From Vitis vinifera (Eukaryota > Streptophyta > Magnoliopsida > Vitales > Vitaceae), in the NCBI RefSeq assembly GCF_030704535.1, contig NC_081812.1:19934501-19998500 (forward strand): a DNA stretch of 64,000 bases, read 5' to 3'. The notes under the pieces were generated by a model, which searched no databases, was not told the DNA's origin, and worked only from the letters and a program-made list of their open reading frames with translations. A program made the translations under genes and the position numbers. This document shows, piece after piece, positions 49,086-62,799 of this stretch. Position 1 is the first letter of the stretch. Every line of letters begins with the position of its first letter.

Positions 49086-52000
49086 CTAACGGTCTATAAA
49101 GGATTTGTTCATGAGATCGACAGCTGAATCCATGAACTGCATACAGCCAAAAAAGAATTAGAAACATCTATTAGACAGGAAACTCAAACAAAAAGCAGAC
49201 TTTCAGGTTTTGCATGTGAAAGTGCAATGTGCTTTAGGACCACATACCAAACAAGAAAACTTTAAATTTAATTAAATTAAAGAATTGACAATGGACATAA
49301 AATTAATAGTGAGCATTAGAGAGACGATCATGGATGTTATTTATAGGGTATTTTCTTAACCTTATTTTCCTAGCTGCCATCAATACAACAACAAATAGGA
49401 ATTTCAGTCAACATTTTACAGAAAAGATCTGAGAAGACAAGTCAAACCAAGCAAAACCATGTGGAAGAAAAATTGTTTCCAAAATGAGGCAACAATAATA
49501 AAGAAAAAGAAACAATCTGATAAAAATAAATAAATAAATAAAAGAAGAAAGGAATCCATCATCACAAGGGATGATAAACCAAGCACATCCCTCTTTTTAA
49601 GAGTGTACCCCTTTATTCCCCACATACTAGATTCACAAAATCAAACACAAAAGTTGTATTTTTTCCTTTGAAAACTTTCCTCCAGCAAAAAGAATTATAA
49701 AATAAAATTTTGAAACTAGGACAAAAGAATCATCATAAAATTTTGAAACTAGAACAAAAGAATCTATCATGATAATTCCATATCCACTTTAAGTGTATAT
49801 TCTATTCCCCATAAACAATGGCGGAGCTAGAAAATAAGTTTAGTGGGGGCCAAGAATAATAATTTATTTTAAGGGGTGTAAGAAAAAGAAAAAGAATCTA
49901 TCATCATAAACCAGGTATATTTACTTCAAGGGTGTATATTTATCCTCCATAAACTGGATAGGAATTTTGACTTCTATGTATACATCACAAAATCAAGCAG
50001 ATAGACTATAGAAGAGATACTTTTTCCCTTGAGAGCATTCCTCTTACAAAAGGATTTTATAAAATATTTCTAAGACTTGGAAACTAGAATTTTACCTTCC
50101 CAAGCAGCTTAAGCTCCCGTCCAACTGGTTCCATAAATTTCATGTCAATATGGATAGGCCATACCTGTGCATATGCAGAAATAGAAATTTGATGCCAAGA
50201 TCATACAAAGGCAAGAGTGATGCCACGAAAGCAGTCCCATAAATCTCTAGGACAAATATAATGTGCCAAAAATAAATAAATAAAAGTTGATAAAGTATAA
50301 TGTTTGCCAAGTCCTAGAGCCAACAAAAAATTTATGAAACAAACCCTGCTAGATGATTAGTTAGTGTCTCCCAATTCGTACTACCGTATATATCAGAAAT
50401 CACAACATACTAGTCCAAAATTGCATCACCTAGAATATGAGAACAGAGGCAACCATGTAGTTTTCCAAAGAAACACATATAGGATAGTTAGCTGTATATT
50501 CCCCCCTTGGAAGTTTTCAATGGATTATTATCTAGATCAAGAAAGCAACAAGAAAATTGATTGTGAGGCTTTTTTTTAATAGAGAAAATCTGATAGTAGT
50601 GAATCTCAATAAAAAATAATGCAAAGTTAAATATCATAAAATTAAAATGAGGCAGTATACAACTCTGAGAAAACACAAAAAACTTGACATGTTTAGCTTT
50701 ACTCTATGATTCCAGAACAGAGAACAAGGCTCACCATGTCATGTTTATGTACCAAAAAAGGTCAGATTATGTATATCGAGTATACTGACACCAGAAAAAG
50801 GCTTTTTACTTGAGCAGATAACTTAGGAACTCACTCTTAAAAATATTAACTAGTAAAGAAAAAGAGACTCCATGAAAATAAAACAAGAGCAAAGAAGCTG
50901 TAAGAAAATTCAAATACAGAAGATGCTATACTTGAATGAATTTAATCATTTATGAGCAATGCTTTAAGAAACTTATTTTCTATCAGGTACGAATTAAAAC
51001 TATTTCAACTAAAAGAATCAAATCTCCAGCTTTCATTTTTGTAATCTTAGAAGTTGATAACTTTTTTTTTTAAAAAAAAAAAGCTTCTAGTCAATTACAG
51101 CATGGGTCATTAAATGCCAAATATTTGGCTGAACATGCTACTTTGTACTACAGAATCTCATTCTTGGCAAATTTGCCTAATTTCATGTTCCCCTTTCCAT
51201 ATGCATTTGACATATTATGAATTAGAGCCTCTTTTCTCTGAGTCTGGAACTTCACCACCATCTTTTGGCATTTAAAGTTTGACTTTCAATTCTCCAAACA
51301 TTTTTTTTTTCCCTCTTAATTCACACAAGTCCTTCTTTGCCTGCTTTCTGCATCAGAATTCTGAATGATGCTCTGCCAATATAGCTCTGACAAAAGAAGA
51401 TCCACATAAAGGCTCAAGAATCTTTCTTGAGGTTATTCTGCTCCTATACTTTTACTCTACCATGTGAAAATAATAACCCAATCACCTGTGTTTCTGGGGC
51501 CATTCACAATAGTAACTCCTTTATCTTAGTTTGATAGAGGTTATATATACATATAGGTTTCTTTCCAAGGAAAATTGAAGATTTTATTACTAAGAAAGAG
51601 TAAAAAAACAATGATGAAAGATCCTCACAGAGAAGGAATTATAGAGGTCTATCTAGTTTCCCTGATACTAGATTAGACTCGCATCTTGAACTTGGGTGAT
51701 CATAAGTAAGTTTAAATTCCTTTCATTTTCTATTACATAAAATATAGCAGGTTGTTCACTTATCACAAGTCTCCCCCACAGAATCTCCTGGAGTTGAAGA
51801 TCATAGCTTATATGGTAAATTGTGTTCTGCTATAAAAGATTTTCCCTCAAATGTATTTCTCTCTCTTTCTAGAATCTTTGCATTATATTTAAGGCTATGT
51901 TTAGTTCTAGGAAAGTACCAAAGAAAGAAAAAAATATCAAGGAAAATGATTTTCTTATGTTTGGTTTCATCATGAAAAATACAAAAGAAAAGAAAAAATA

Positions 52001-53659
52001 ATTAAAATTAGTGGGAAACTTATGAAATTTTAAATTATTTAATTTTTACATAGAAGAGTTAAAAATAAGTTAAATGAGTTTGAAGTAATATATAAAAATA
52101 ATTTATTGACTTTAAATCTATTTTTTTATTTTTCATCACTTTTTCTTTCCTTTTAATTTTCCTCTCTATTTTCTTTCCCTAACATTCTCCCTCAAATTTT
52201 CCAAGAACCAAATATAGTGTAAGCAATTTAAAAGAACCATTTGTAGATCCAAAGAGGCATTCATGTGAAGTAGGTACACTCTATTCATCTCTTTTTATCC
52301 TTTTAGAATAATTGCTTTCTGTGAAATCAACAACTAGAAATCATTTAACTCTCAGAATAACCATCCCCAGTTATTGCCTGTTGTAGATTAAATCACATCA
52401 CATCCCCTTTAGCAGCACCGGTCCTTTTTTCAGAAAATAAAGTAGGAGATATTTATTCACACAATTGGATATAATCTTGTGAAATGCATTAAAGTAGGAT
52501 GCTACAAATCTTTATTTAATTGACATAAATATTAAATTGGTATACCCTCCGTTCTTATATTTTCTCTGTTCTAGCAGGGATTCCAGATAAGACCACCAAC
52601 AAATTTCAATGACATGAAACCTAAGAGTCATGAGGATTGCGTAGATAAGAATAATACAAAAAGAAAAAAGAATTTTGATAGTTTAAATTTTTGTGTTTGT
52701 CCTTCTATAAATTCTACATGCCCACCAATAAGCAAGGCCCTGAAAATCTGTAGGGCTGCACAATCAGGACATCAAACTAGACTACACCTGACAGACAAGA
52801 GAGTTAAATTCAGAAAATTATTGGCATCATATGCAACCCTGGAATTCTTCAAACCTCTAGCATAAATCTACCAAGTTAACACAAGTGATAATAAAATTAT
52901 CATAACAGAAAGAAACACACAATTTGTTGTTGTTGGTCTTTTTTGGGAAACATAATAAAACTTCCAATTTATTACAACAAATTCAACCAAGATAGGTTTC
53001 AAGACTCATCATGTGATATTTGCACCAAATAACTGATCAATATGACTCCTAATAAGAGTGTTACAATGGTTAAGGGGCAGTACTAATTGCTAACCAAAGA
53101 AGCATCAAAATGTGGAATGGTGAAATAAACCACGAAATTCAAAATAACCCATTTAGATGATTGTGACATGTGCAAAATTCAAGGCGGAGACCGGAAAAAA
53201 GTCGGAACCGTCGGTTACCTCCGGCCCTCCATTAACATAGAGAAGAAAGGCGACGGCTCTCGGTCGAATGCGTGCAAAAGAGAGAAAGAAGAAGGAAGTA
53301 CCTTGAGACCAAGCAATCTAACGGGAGTAACCTGTCCAGGAACAATGCAATCAGGGCCTGCTGCTTCCACGATGGCTTCCGTTGCTAGCCCATCCCCTAT
53401 TGGATTTGGGTGCTGCAAATTTCAAATTTTGCCCAGCACGAAGGATAAAACATTAAAACCAGTGATGAATGAATAAAACAAATAAACGAGAATAAAGAGA
53501 GGTAGAAACCTTCATGATGGAGAGAGCATAATGGGAAGAAGGGGTTTGGGAGACGCGAAGAATAGGGGAATGGTGGATTTTGGGGATGGGTTTTCCGGAA
53601 GGGGATGCCCGCCATGGGACATCCTTCTGGAGTGCTGCACCACCGCCTCTTTTCGACAT
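49086..53659 (-). CDS. Unrecognised 126-residue protein, four exons
   Basis: Exons (minus): 53659-53510, 53412-53302, 50164-50096 and 49136-49086. All four junctions are phase 0 with good GT-AG signals, and the join closes on TAG after 126 codons. The N-terminal ~50 residues are basic and low in acidic residues (MSKRGGGAALQKDVPWRASP, then SGKPIPKIHHSPILRVSQTP), perhaps an organelle-targeting or disordered segment. The rest reads as a compact domain: NPIGDGLATEAIVEAAGPDC, IVPGQVTPVRLLGLKVWPI, then DMKFMEPVGRELKLLGKFMDSA and a polar end. There is no signal peptide, membrane span or zinc motif. Its exon-wise coherence makes a real gene likely, yet I do not recognise the family and assign no function. 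An in-frame ATG at 53698 would add 13 residues. Intron 2 is 3.1 kb and holds a family A MITE. Confidence 0.7.
51893..52219. mobile_element. MITE, family A (327 bp) in intron 2 of the unrecognised gene
   Basis: TAA flanks at 51890-51892 and 52220-52222. The inverted ends are GGCTATGTTTAGTTCTAGGAAA on the left and the complement of a CACTATATTTGGTTCTTGG sequence on the right. The interior is shared with 6287-6602 and 62800-63128. Confidence 0.75.
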
Positions 53660-54852
53660 GGGTGACTGGTATTGATATCTGTATATATGTATTGACACAC
53701 AGTAAGAGGAAGGAGTGAAGGGATTAGAATTGAGAGAGAGTGGGAGGGAGAGGAGGATGCCAACTGTACCGGATATTTCAATGATGAATATTTGGGGAGA
53801 ATGATTATATGTTTGTTAGAGGGTTGAGGTCTTCTTACCAAAAGATAGGCCTGCCACGTCATGCATTACCATTCGACCCACACCCGTGCCGCTCCATGGC
53901 CCATTGGATATGGGTGCATTTTTCCTACCACATCATGAAAATAATTATTATTAGAGGAAAAAAACAAAGGCTAGAAAAGATTTATGCAATTCGTTTAATT
54001 CATTTAATAAATGAGTTAAATTGAACATAAATAACTTTTCAATACCACCCACGTCATTGTAACGGTGTAACCCTTTATCCTAACTTAAATTTTAATTTCA
54101 CTTTAAATTTTTAATCTTGATTAATTTAGTTATTTAATTTTAATTATAATATAAGAAAATAAATTAATATTTTAATTTTATATGTATTTATTGTTTTATT
54201 TAGCATTTTAATTATAAAATATTTTTATTTTTATAATGAAATATATAAAATTTTATTTAATTATATAATTTTTTACAATGTGACATTTATAATTAACAAA
54301 ACATTTTAAATTTATATATATTTTTAAATATATATATATAAATTAATAAACTTATACAAATTAAATTAAATTAAAGAGTCTGAACAATCAAATCCAGCGC
54401 GATCCATTCATTAAAGAAGTCACATGTGCTGATACGATTGTGATACAAAATTAACCACCCCCAATTCTCACAATTTCCCTAGTCCATTTTGAGCAAGTAT
54501 AAACTATATTGAAGAGAAGATATCTACGCTTCTCTTCATAGAAGAGAAGAGGGAAAGAAAATACAGAATCATTCTTCCTCGGCAGCAGCGCATTACTCAC
54601 AATTTTTCATACATTCTAAATTACAAAGCTCGCTGCTCTCCTGATATTTTCATTGGTAGGATCGGAATGATATTTAATAAACAATAAAAAATAAGAGAAG
54701 GTTAAAAAAAAATTATATAATATATATTGAGGAAAAAAAAAATTAACACAATAGCACCAAAATGGACAAAGGACTGAAAGGAGCATTCTCCGTCCCATCT
54801 ACCATCATCAATTCTTTTTTTTTTAGTGGTGCCTTCCACCACAAAAAATCTG
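53660..54852. other. Promoter of the 126-residue gene and 3' region of the PP2A B' gene
   Basis: 53660-53780 is probably a minus-strand leader. It is purine-rich on the plus strand (GAGAGAGAGTGGGAGGGAGAG about 53733). 54050-54380 is strongly AT-rich. The part below 54853 would be the 3' untranslated region of the PP2A gene. No gene was seen. Confidence 0.5.
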
Positions 54853-56240
54853 TTAGACTGTAATCCCATCCTCTCCTTTTCTTTGTTCTGCTGCTTCTGC
54901 CAGTCTCTTCCATGTCAATTCCCGTTGCTCTTCCAACTCTCTCGCCCTGGCCTCCATCTCTTCATGCTGCTTCTGGCATTCTTCAAACAAATCAAAATCC
55001 ATTTCCAAGAACATTTTCCGAATATTAATGGTGAGACCATGGACTGCCTGGTTCCAATGAGACCGAACGTTCTTTTCCAATGGCTCAAAAATGATTGGGA
55101 GAATGACATTGCGATTCTGGGCAATTAAGCTCACAATGTGGTCATTTTTCCACAAAAAGAAGGCTCTTTCGGCAACCTGCAATGCAGATTGGCTAAGCAA
55201 AAACTGTTGAAAGGGATACAATCACATGGGAATCCAATCCCAAAACAACTACAAAATCTTAACATCAAAAGATTTCAACAAAATTCACAATGTGTTTATT
55301 CTATCTCAAAGAAACAGTTCCTAAAAGGTGAAAGCTCAAGCTTTTCTCCCTTGCTTAACTTCCTTAATTAGATCTAACAAGTTGTTTAATAAACAAGAAA
55401 CTATTGAAAAGAATAAGACCAAAATACATCATAATTATACAAATAGGATGTGTCATAACCCTTGGTTAATTTACAAATATCCATAAAGACAAGAACTAAT
55501 GCTTATTAGCACATACCTATGCATGTTATGCAAGATAGCACGTACATGAAAAGTTAATCTTACATCTGTACTCGTGAAATATGTCTCCTCCATGCCCTTT
55601 CTGGCCAAATCCCAACTCTCCCAACTTGCTAACAGACTGGTAATCACCATCTTATTTGTGATGCAACTTCATCAAATAGATACCATTTTCTTTCATGACA
55701 AATGTTTCCAAGAAATTCTCTATAGAAAAAGAAGGTAAATCATAGACATACTTAGATATTTGTTCTACATCTAACTGAATAGATTATCTAAAAAAAAAAA
55801 AAAAAATCTTCTGAATAGACACAATAAGATCCATTGGTATTTTAACTACCATTACCCTAAGGCTATGTTTGGTTGATTGGATATAGCATGTGATAGAATA
55901 AGAGAAATGATAACATATTTTATCCCATGTTTGGTTGGAGGTAAGATATGATAAGTTATCTCATCACTTATTATATCCTATATTCAATCATATTAGACTA
56001 AGTAATGGGTATATCATCCACCTTCTTTTTTATATTCCTTCGATATGAGATATGTTAACCCTAAGCTAAGAGATAGAATATACATATCTCATGAATCATA
56101 AATTTATTTGTTTTTTTATCTTTTTTTATATTATTTATTTTGTAAAATAATTTTTTTTTATTATAAAATTAAATTTATTGTTAAAAAACAAGAACTAAAA
56201 AGATATCTATAAAATATATAGTATACTAATATTAATATAT

Positions 56241-56289
<49 letters not shown>

Positions 56290-59200
56290 GTATGTATATA
56301 TGTGTGTGTGTGTCATTTTTATATATTGAATAACATAAAACAAAAAATTTTATTTATAAAGTTCAAATATTTATTCATTTTACAAACTAAATATAACCAT
56401 AATATAGCATATCTCATTGAATATGTTACCTTAAGATATCATATCCATTGAATATAATATTCAAGGATGTCATATCCCATTAGAAATCATATCATAGGAT
56501 ATGTATTTCACATCCAATAGGAAATAATATCCTAAATATACATATCCTACTCTATTTTATCTTGCCAACCAAACGTAGCCTAAGAACATGTTTGGTTGGT
56601 CAGATATAATAGAAAAAGAGATGGGATTATATACATATATAGATTTCATGTTCGATTGATGATAAGATAAGATAAGTTATCTCAACACTTATTATAATCC
56701 ATGTTCAACCAAATATGGGATTAAAATAAATGGTGAGATATATTATTTAATCTCTTATTTAATATCCCTTATATATAGAATATGATAATTTTAAGTTGAG
56801 ATATGATATATACATATCCCATGAGTTATAAACTTATTCTTCTCATTCATTTTCTTCGAAATTTTTAATTCTTTATATTAATCATTTTACAAAATAAAAA
56901 TAAAATAAAAAATCATTAAGAAATTAACATTATAGTTTGAAAAAGAAAAAAAATGAAAAATATGTATAAAATACAACATAAAATAATATTTTTGTATGTA
57001 TTAAATATTAAAATTATTTTATGTCGTATTTTATACATTTAACAACATAATATAACATTTTTATATATAAATTATAAATCTTTTTAATTATGAATATTAT
57101 TAATAAAATATAAAAAAATTACTTACTAAATGAAAGATTATAGAACAAACAATTTTCAAATAATATTAAATATGAAAGATATTTTATATATTTTTAATAG
57201 GAAATATTGGGATACAATATATTTTTTGTTTTAAATAAATATTAAATATTGAAGTACGATATGTTTTCCATTTTGTCTTGATATTTTTTTATTCGTTATA
57301 CAAACCACATACAAGAATGCATAATATATTCATGGGATTTAATATCTAAGAATATCATATTTCATTGGAAATGAAATATTAAGATATCCAAATTTCTTAG
57401 AATATGGACATCTCATTGAAAATGATATCTTAGCTCTTGGGGCAATCTTCAAAATTATTTGTCCATAGTTATTTGCCAATACAAGCATTGTTACTTAGAC
57501 CCATGCTGATATTAACCTCCCTTTCTCCTTCCCAAATCCACCCCTAAACTTCGGCTTGCATGTAGCCTTTCTTTTATGAGGCAACTGCTTTTATAGTCCT
57601 CATATCTTGAACACAGGAAATCCCTCCAAGAGGCAACTCTACTAGAAATTCTAAAAATGGATCAAAGATAGCTAGTGATAGGACAGCAAAGACTAAATAC
57701 AATACACCCTATATATATAAATATATTTTGATAGGTAAAACAGGGAGTATATATTAAAAGGAAATGCCCAAACAGCATCCCAAAGTATGCAGGAAGTATA
57801 CACTGGCTGCCAAAAGGCTAAGCCAAGTGGGGGAGGGAGATACATATACATACACAGGGAGTTATAATATTCCCTCAGCCCATCAGGTTGCATCCCAAAA
57901 TATACAGGAAGTATACACTGACCACCAAAAGGCTTAGCCAAGTGGGGGAGGGAGATACATATATATACACAGGGAGTATATGTATTCCCCCTCAGCCCAT
58001 CAGGTTGCTTGGACACTTTAGTGACTGTAAGATACCAACATGTTTGTGATTTATAGTCTCCACACAAGCAGGATAAGGTCTTTCAATGGTTGCCTGCAAG
58101 CCTCATAACCAATATTTATTGAATTTTAAGGCTCATTCTGAATCCCTCTAGATTAAACTAGAATATGGGATGAAATAATGACCAAAAAAGCCTGCATACA
58201 CATTTAAGTCAAAGAAGAAACCACAGCTACAAGCAGACACGATTAAATAATACAAGGTTTCCACTCTGCGAGAACAGATAAAATATGAAAGTTTGATGTT
58301 TTATAATCAAAGTTTTTTCTCTTGATAGGCATATGATTCATAATTGAAGTTAACATCATTGACACAAACATTGAAATGACAATATCATAAATAAAAGATT
58401 AGAACAAGGATTATGCATCTAAAATGAACCTTAACCAATCAATGCACCCTTTTGTTGATGGAGAAGGGGGACCAAAATGGACTGGTATTTATCACTCTTT
58501 TCTTCTTTCTACCACACACGGCAAAGGGCATTATTCTCCTAAAAACCATTTGCTTTTCATAGGCAGTTATTCTCCTGAAATCGCGGAAGTAAACTTGGGT
58601 AGGGGGTTTTGCTCCTAACGAATTACAAAGCATGTACTAGAAACAGAGAAATATAACATATATAGGACATTCTGGCACATTTGTCACACAAGACACCTTT
58701 GGATTCTTATGTAAGGAGACAAGGAGGACGGTATGATAGGAGATAAAAGATGCCTCAGGCTACTAGTAGTTATTGCTGTGATGCTCTTCAGAGAATTCCA
58801 GTATAATATTCATTTGGAAACATGGAAGACTCCAAAGAAAATAATTAAATATACAACAAATGTGAAGGAAAGCAAGATAGGCAATGTAAAGAAGTAAACC
58901 TTGTAACTAATCAAATCTAAATTAGTCAACAAGTACAAAACTCTAAAGGTATAAATACACTCACAAAGAAAACAACTAAAGAAAATCATTGTCAACATTC
59001 ACTTTACATAAACAGAAAAGTAGAAAAATGTCAAGAAAATTTGTAATATTCCTACCAACAAAAAAAAAAATTGCAAGAAATGTCAGCACAATAATCTATG
59101 TCAAACAATTTTATATCCAGAAAGTTTAAACCTTGAAAAATATGTAAGGCATAAACCTCTTTTCCTGCCAATACAATCCAAAATTTCAAGATTACTCACA

Positions 59201-60478
59201 TAATAATCCACCACTAATCATGTAATTATACTTATAAAAGATGGTTAAAAGCTACATCAAAAAGACTTTAAAATTTTAAGACATTTCCCAAACCTGAGAT
59301 TGAGAGCTATTCAGGCAGCGGCCTATCTGTCTGAAAAGAGGAACCATGCAGCGTTGAAATTCAGCAGACTGTGTTGCCTCCAACACTTCTTCTAATTCCC
59401 CAAGGAAAAGAAGTTCCTTCGTACAATTAGTGATAGGCCAATATTTTAGCAAACCCCTAATAACCGTATCTGCTAACTTGTAATCTTTCTCAACAAATTG
59501 AGTGATGCAGTAAGACAGCTGCTGATGATACAGTGCAAGTGCCTTAGGCTTATGCAATGGTATAAGAGCCCGAACAAGGAACAACTTATGCTCCTCTTTC
59601 ATGGGCAACGCAAACCCATTTATTATACTCCCAAGAATCTCCAGAAGCTCACCAATACCACTGTGCCGTTCTGTCTCATATATAAACCGATAAAATATAT
59701 TATTAATGGCCTTTCTAATAAAGGGCCGGTGCACCATGAACTTCCCATATATGCGATGTAATATGGTTTTCAAATACTCCCGCTCTCGTGGGTCATCAGC
59801 ATCAAACAAATCAAGCAGTTTTAGAACAAACGAATGATCAATATACCGCTTGGCAATCTTCGTGTCGGTGTCCGATGAAACAACATACCTTAAAAGTAGC
59901 TCATACACAAGATGAAGATGAGGCCACGCTGGTTCCGCATAGGGCTCCTCTTCTATCTCCAGCATTTCTGAGCCGGAATTTTCATGGGGAGCTGGAGGAA
60001 AACATCGGAAAATATTTACAGAAATCATCTTAATCATCTCTTCTTGATTGTTCTCTGTAATTTTCCCAGAACCGGATTGTATAAAGTCAATAAGCTCCAA
60101 TAGGGTCTGCCTCTTAATTTCCTTTTCCCGTACTGATTTCAAAGTGTCCGTGAAATCAAACTGGAAACAGCAAATTTGTAGTTTCCTAAGAAACAAAAGT
60201 TGTCGATCCGACACAGCAACATCCCGAAACGGAGGAAGGGGATCAATATTGCCGGAAGGCAGAGCCGTTGGATCAATCACAGCCCCACCGGGCTGTGGCG
60301 CCGAATTGACCACTGATAGAGCTGGGGCAGTCCGAGACGCATGGTTTACAACCACATTCGACGTCGATACCATCCCAGAATTGCGATTCCCAGCCGGTCC
60401 AAATCCATACAATCCCGAATCTATCGCATCGGCCTTGGACGGCTTCCGATGGCCGCGCTTTATAATTTTGTTGAACAT
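54853..60478 (-). CDS. PP2A regulatory subunit B' (B56 family)
   Basis: A 502-residue protein in two exons (minus): 60478-59294 (395 codons) and 55176-54853, joined in phase 0 across a 4.1-kb intron (TCTCAG|GTTTGG ... ATTGCAG|GTTGCC). B56 subunits bind the PP2A scaffold and catalytic subunits and choose substrates through LxxIxE-type motifs. The variable start ([20 protein letters not shown], then a Ser/Asn/Pro-rich stretch to ~80) is followed by the conserved HEAT-like core from ~85 to ~460, with [74 protein letters not shown] and [21 protein letters not shown], then the exon 2 part [12 protein letters not shown]. The charged C-terminus ([21 protein letters not shown]) is a coiled-coil-like tail. 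The N-terminus suits the plant B' alpha/beta group. Length is that of the family. Confidence 0.96.
55861..56580. mobile_element. 720-bp inverted-repeat element with TAA flanks in the PP2A B' intron
   Basis: The element runs from GGCTATGTTTGGTTG to the inverted CAACCAAACGTAGCC, with TAA at 55858-55860 and 56581-56583. It has no coding region. It encloses an (ATT)n tract at 56242-56289 and repeats the phrase ATATC(C)CAT many times near the right end. The terminus resembles that of the smaller family A. Confidence 0.75.
56242..56289. repeat. (ATT)n microsatellite
   Basis: About 16 uninterrupted ATT units inside the 720-bp element. Confidence 0.95.
56584..57440. mobile_element. Second, right-truncated copy of the 720-bp element
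   Basis: It begins GAACATGTTTGGTTGG immediately after the TAA that closes the first copy and repeats its left-hand text (AGATATAAT, GATAAGATAAGTTATCTCA, CACTTATTAT). ATATCTCAT-like phrases continue to about 57440. No right inverted end could be found. Confidence 0.5.
57710..58010 (-). mobile_element. LINE 3'-end remnant with internal tandem duplication
   Basis: The opening TTTTGATAGGTAAA and the following AAGTATGCAGGAAGTATACACTG resemble the 3' untranslated text of the LINE remnants at 690-1050. A ~117-bp unit is duplicated head to tail: 57774-57889 and 57890-58006, both containing AAGCCAAGTGGGGGAGGGAG and CAGCCCATCAGGTT, with about 90% visual identity. Confidence 0.55.
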
Positions 60479-60870
60479 CTCAATTAGTAACCCCTAACCC
60501 CAAAACTGTGAACTACGGAGATATATGGATCAAATCATGAATGAGCAACAAAACGAACGATGGTTACAAGTGAAAGCCGATCATGAAAGCAACAGCAATC
60601 CTATATTTTCATCGGTTACAATCACTTCACATGGTTTTTCATAAATCAAAAGAAAACGGATCTGGGATGCGAATCAGGGCAGAAAGGTACCGTAATCGCA
60701 ATCTGAATTCAAGATATGTTGAGCCGTTCATATACTGCAAAGGCGAAGGTGAGCGTTGTAGCATGTCGCCGGAAACCGGCGAAGTGATCGAGAGTGATTT
60801 CTGCAATTGGAGGAGGAGTTGGAGAAAAGCTAGTGAAGAAAGTGGAGATAATTAAATGGAGGAGAAAATG
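60479..60870 (-). promoter_or_regulatory. Leader and proximal promoter of the PP2A B' gene
   Basis: Upstream of the ATG at 60478. A plus-strand open stretch here (60583-60855) has no domain and is most likely chance within the leader. No clear TATA box was found. Confidence 0.35.
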
Positions 60871-62399
60871 AGAATATATGATTGCAGAAAACGCTTTTTA
60901 TGACAACTTAAGGATCATAAACATGTATCCAGATAAATTGGCCATGTTTGTTGTACACGTGGCTTATCAACAAAATCTGGTCCCCTCTGCCCCACCTTAA
61001 GGTTTCGTCCAAGTGGCTTGATTCTCTAGAATTTAGAATTTCTTTGCAGCTGGCAAAGGTTAAAAGGCAACAGTTTATTTTGTGTCCTAATAACATCTCC
61101 ACATCACCCTAAATAAACATATGTCCAAATTATTTGGTCATATTTGTATTGTTAGCAATTTATCAATAAAATATGGGCCATTGTCTAACATGAGTTGTAG
61201 CCTTGTAAATGCGAGAGGTTTCTCTATGTAAATATAAAATTTAGAATTTTCTTGTAGAGGGTATGTACTTGCTTTTATATTACCTTATTCTAATATTATG
61301 TTCAAATTGTCTGCTTCTAGAGGATGTGTACTTATTTTCATTAGCTTAATGTTATAATATATGTTTAAATTTTTTCATGAGTTTATATATATGCAAACAA
61401 TTTCCAGGTACTATCCCATTCGGGAAAGGTTTTGGGATGAACATAAATAGGTTTGAGATGGATTATAAAAGTTTTTAAAACTTCAAAATAGGTTCTAGAC
61501 AAGTTCAAATGTGATTTTGTCTCACCTCATCTTGATTATATATGATTTTAAATAAAAGATCATTTCAGTTGATTTTATTTTCAGTTTTTATCATTTTAAA
61601 CTTTTTTAACATAAATAAAATTAAAATAAATTATAAAAAATTAAAACATTAAATGAAACAAGGTATGGCAAATTCCTATGTTCATTCCACCCGTCCCATT
61701 TAATTTTTTTTGGATGGAGATAAGAATAGATATAAATAAATGAGATGAGATTGAGATAAGGGGATGTGTCTCAAACCCATCCTCATTGAGTCATGAAATC
61801 GTTTTTCTATTTTTATAACTTTATTCCTTTTGTAGTTAGTTTCATCCTTTATCAATTGGTACTCTTAACTAAAAGCGGAGTCTTGATCATTTTGCCTTTG
61901 TTTTATTTTTATCTAATGTCAATATCATGTCATGTAATACATTTATCATTGTAGTTTCTTCTAAAAATTTCTCAATTAAGTAACATATATATATATACAT
62001 ATTTACAATTTTTCCATTCATAGCTACTAAAGCATCTTTTGTTAATATTTATAATATAGTTTTGTGAAAAAAAAAATCGTAGCCCAAAGTATCCAGAGTC
62101 TCAAAAGAGATTAAATTCCCCCCAACTTATAAATGCATTTATCATTAGTCAATGTCTTTACAACATTATCAAACATATTTACCTTCATAGTATTAGCATT
62201 GTTCATTTAAATAATACTAACATCACATTCCTTATAAGTTTCAAACCATTTTTTATAAGAGCACATATGAAATGAACGTTTAAAATCCAAAATTTAAGAG
62301 TCAACAAAATTTTCATTAACTATAATAGAAAACATTATGCTCCTCATCAAACTTTTCATCAATAATACCCCATAGATATTGAAACTCTTAGGATTCAAG

Positions 62400-62430
<31 letters not shown>

Positions 62431-62799
62431 TCACTTTTAGGTGCTTTGTCAATTCTTCATTGCGCTTCATGATATGTTATTTTTTATTTTTTTGTGACAA
62501 TAGTAATGTTTCACATCTCTCTAATAATATGACTGAAATGATCATCTATCCTATAATAATGTATTTCTTATAATAATTTAGTTATATCATAATGTGATTC
62601 AAACTTCACCACAAGAGCCTGTTTAGTATAAAACAAGTTATTTAGTTGTTTAATATTTTTTATCTTTAGAAAAAGTAGTTGACATCTCATCCATAATCAA
62701 TGCATCAAACATTTAAGAATTTTTAAACTTGTATATAAAAACTTCAATTTTTTTTTCAATTGTTATTTTCTTTTTCTAATTTTCTTGTCACAATGCTAA
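60871..62799. other. Intergenic DNA, no gene recognised
   Basis: AT-rich. A T run is at 62406-62431. Text at 61420-61790 (GGGATGAACATAAATAGG, GATGAGATTGAGATAAGGGG) looks repeat-like but ends could not be set. Confidence 0.5.

Noticed and set aside
53168-53476. Plus-strand open stretch over exon 2 of the 126-residue gene
   Set aside because: Antisense to a spliced minus-strand model with good splice sites; no domain.
60048-60497. Plus-strand open stretch opposite the PP2A B' exon
   Set aside because: Antisense shadow of a conserved exon.
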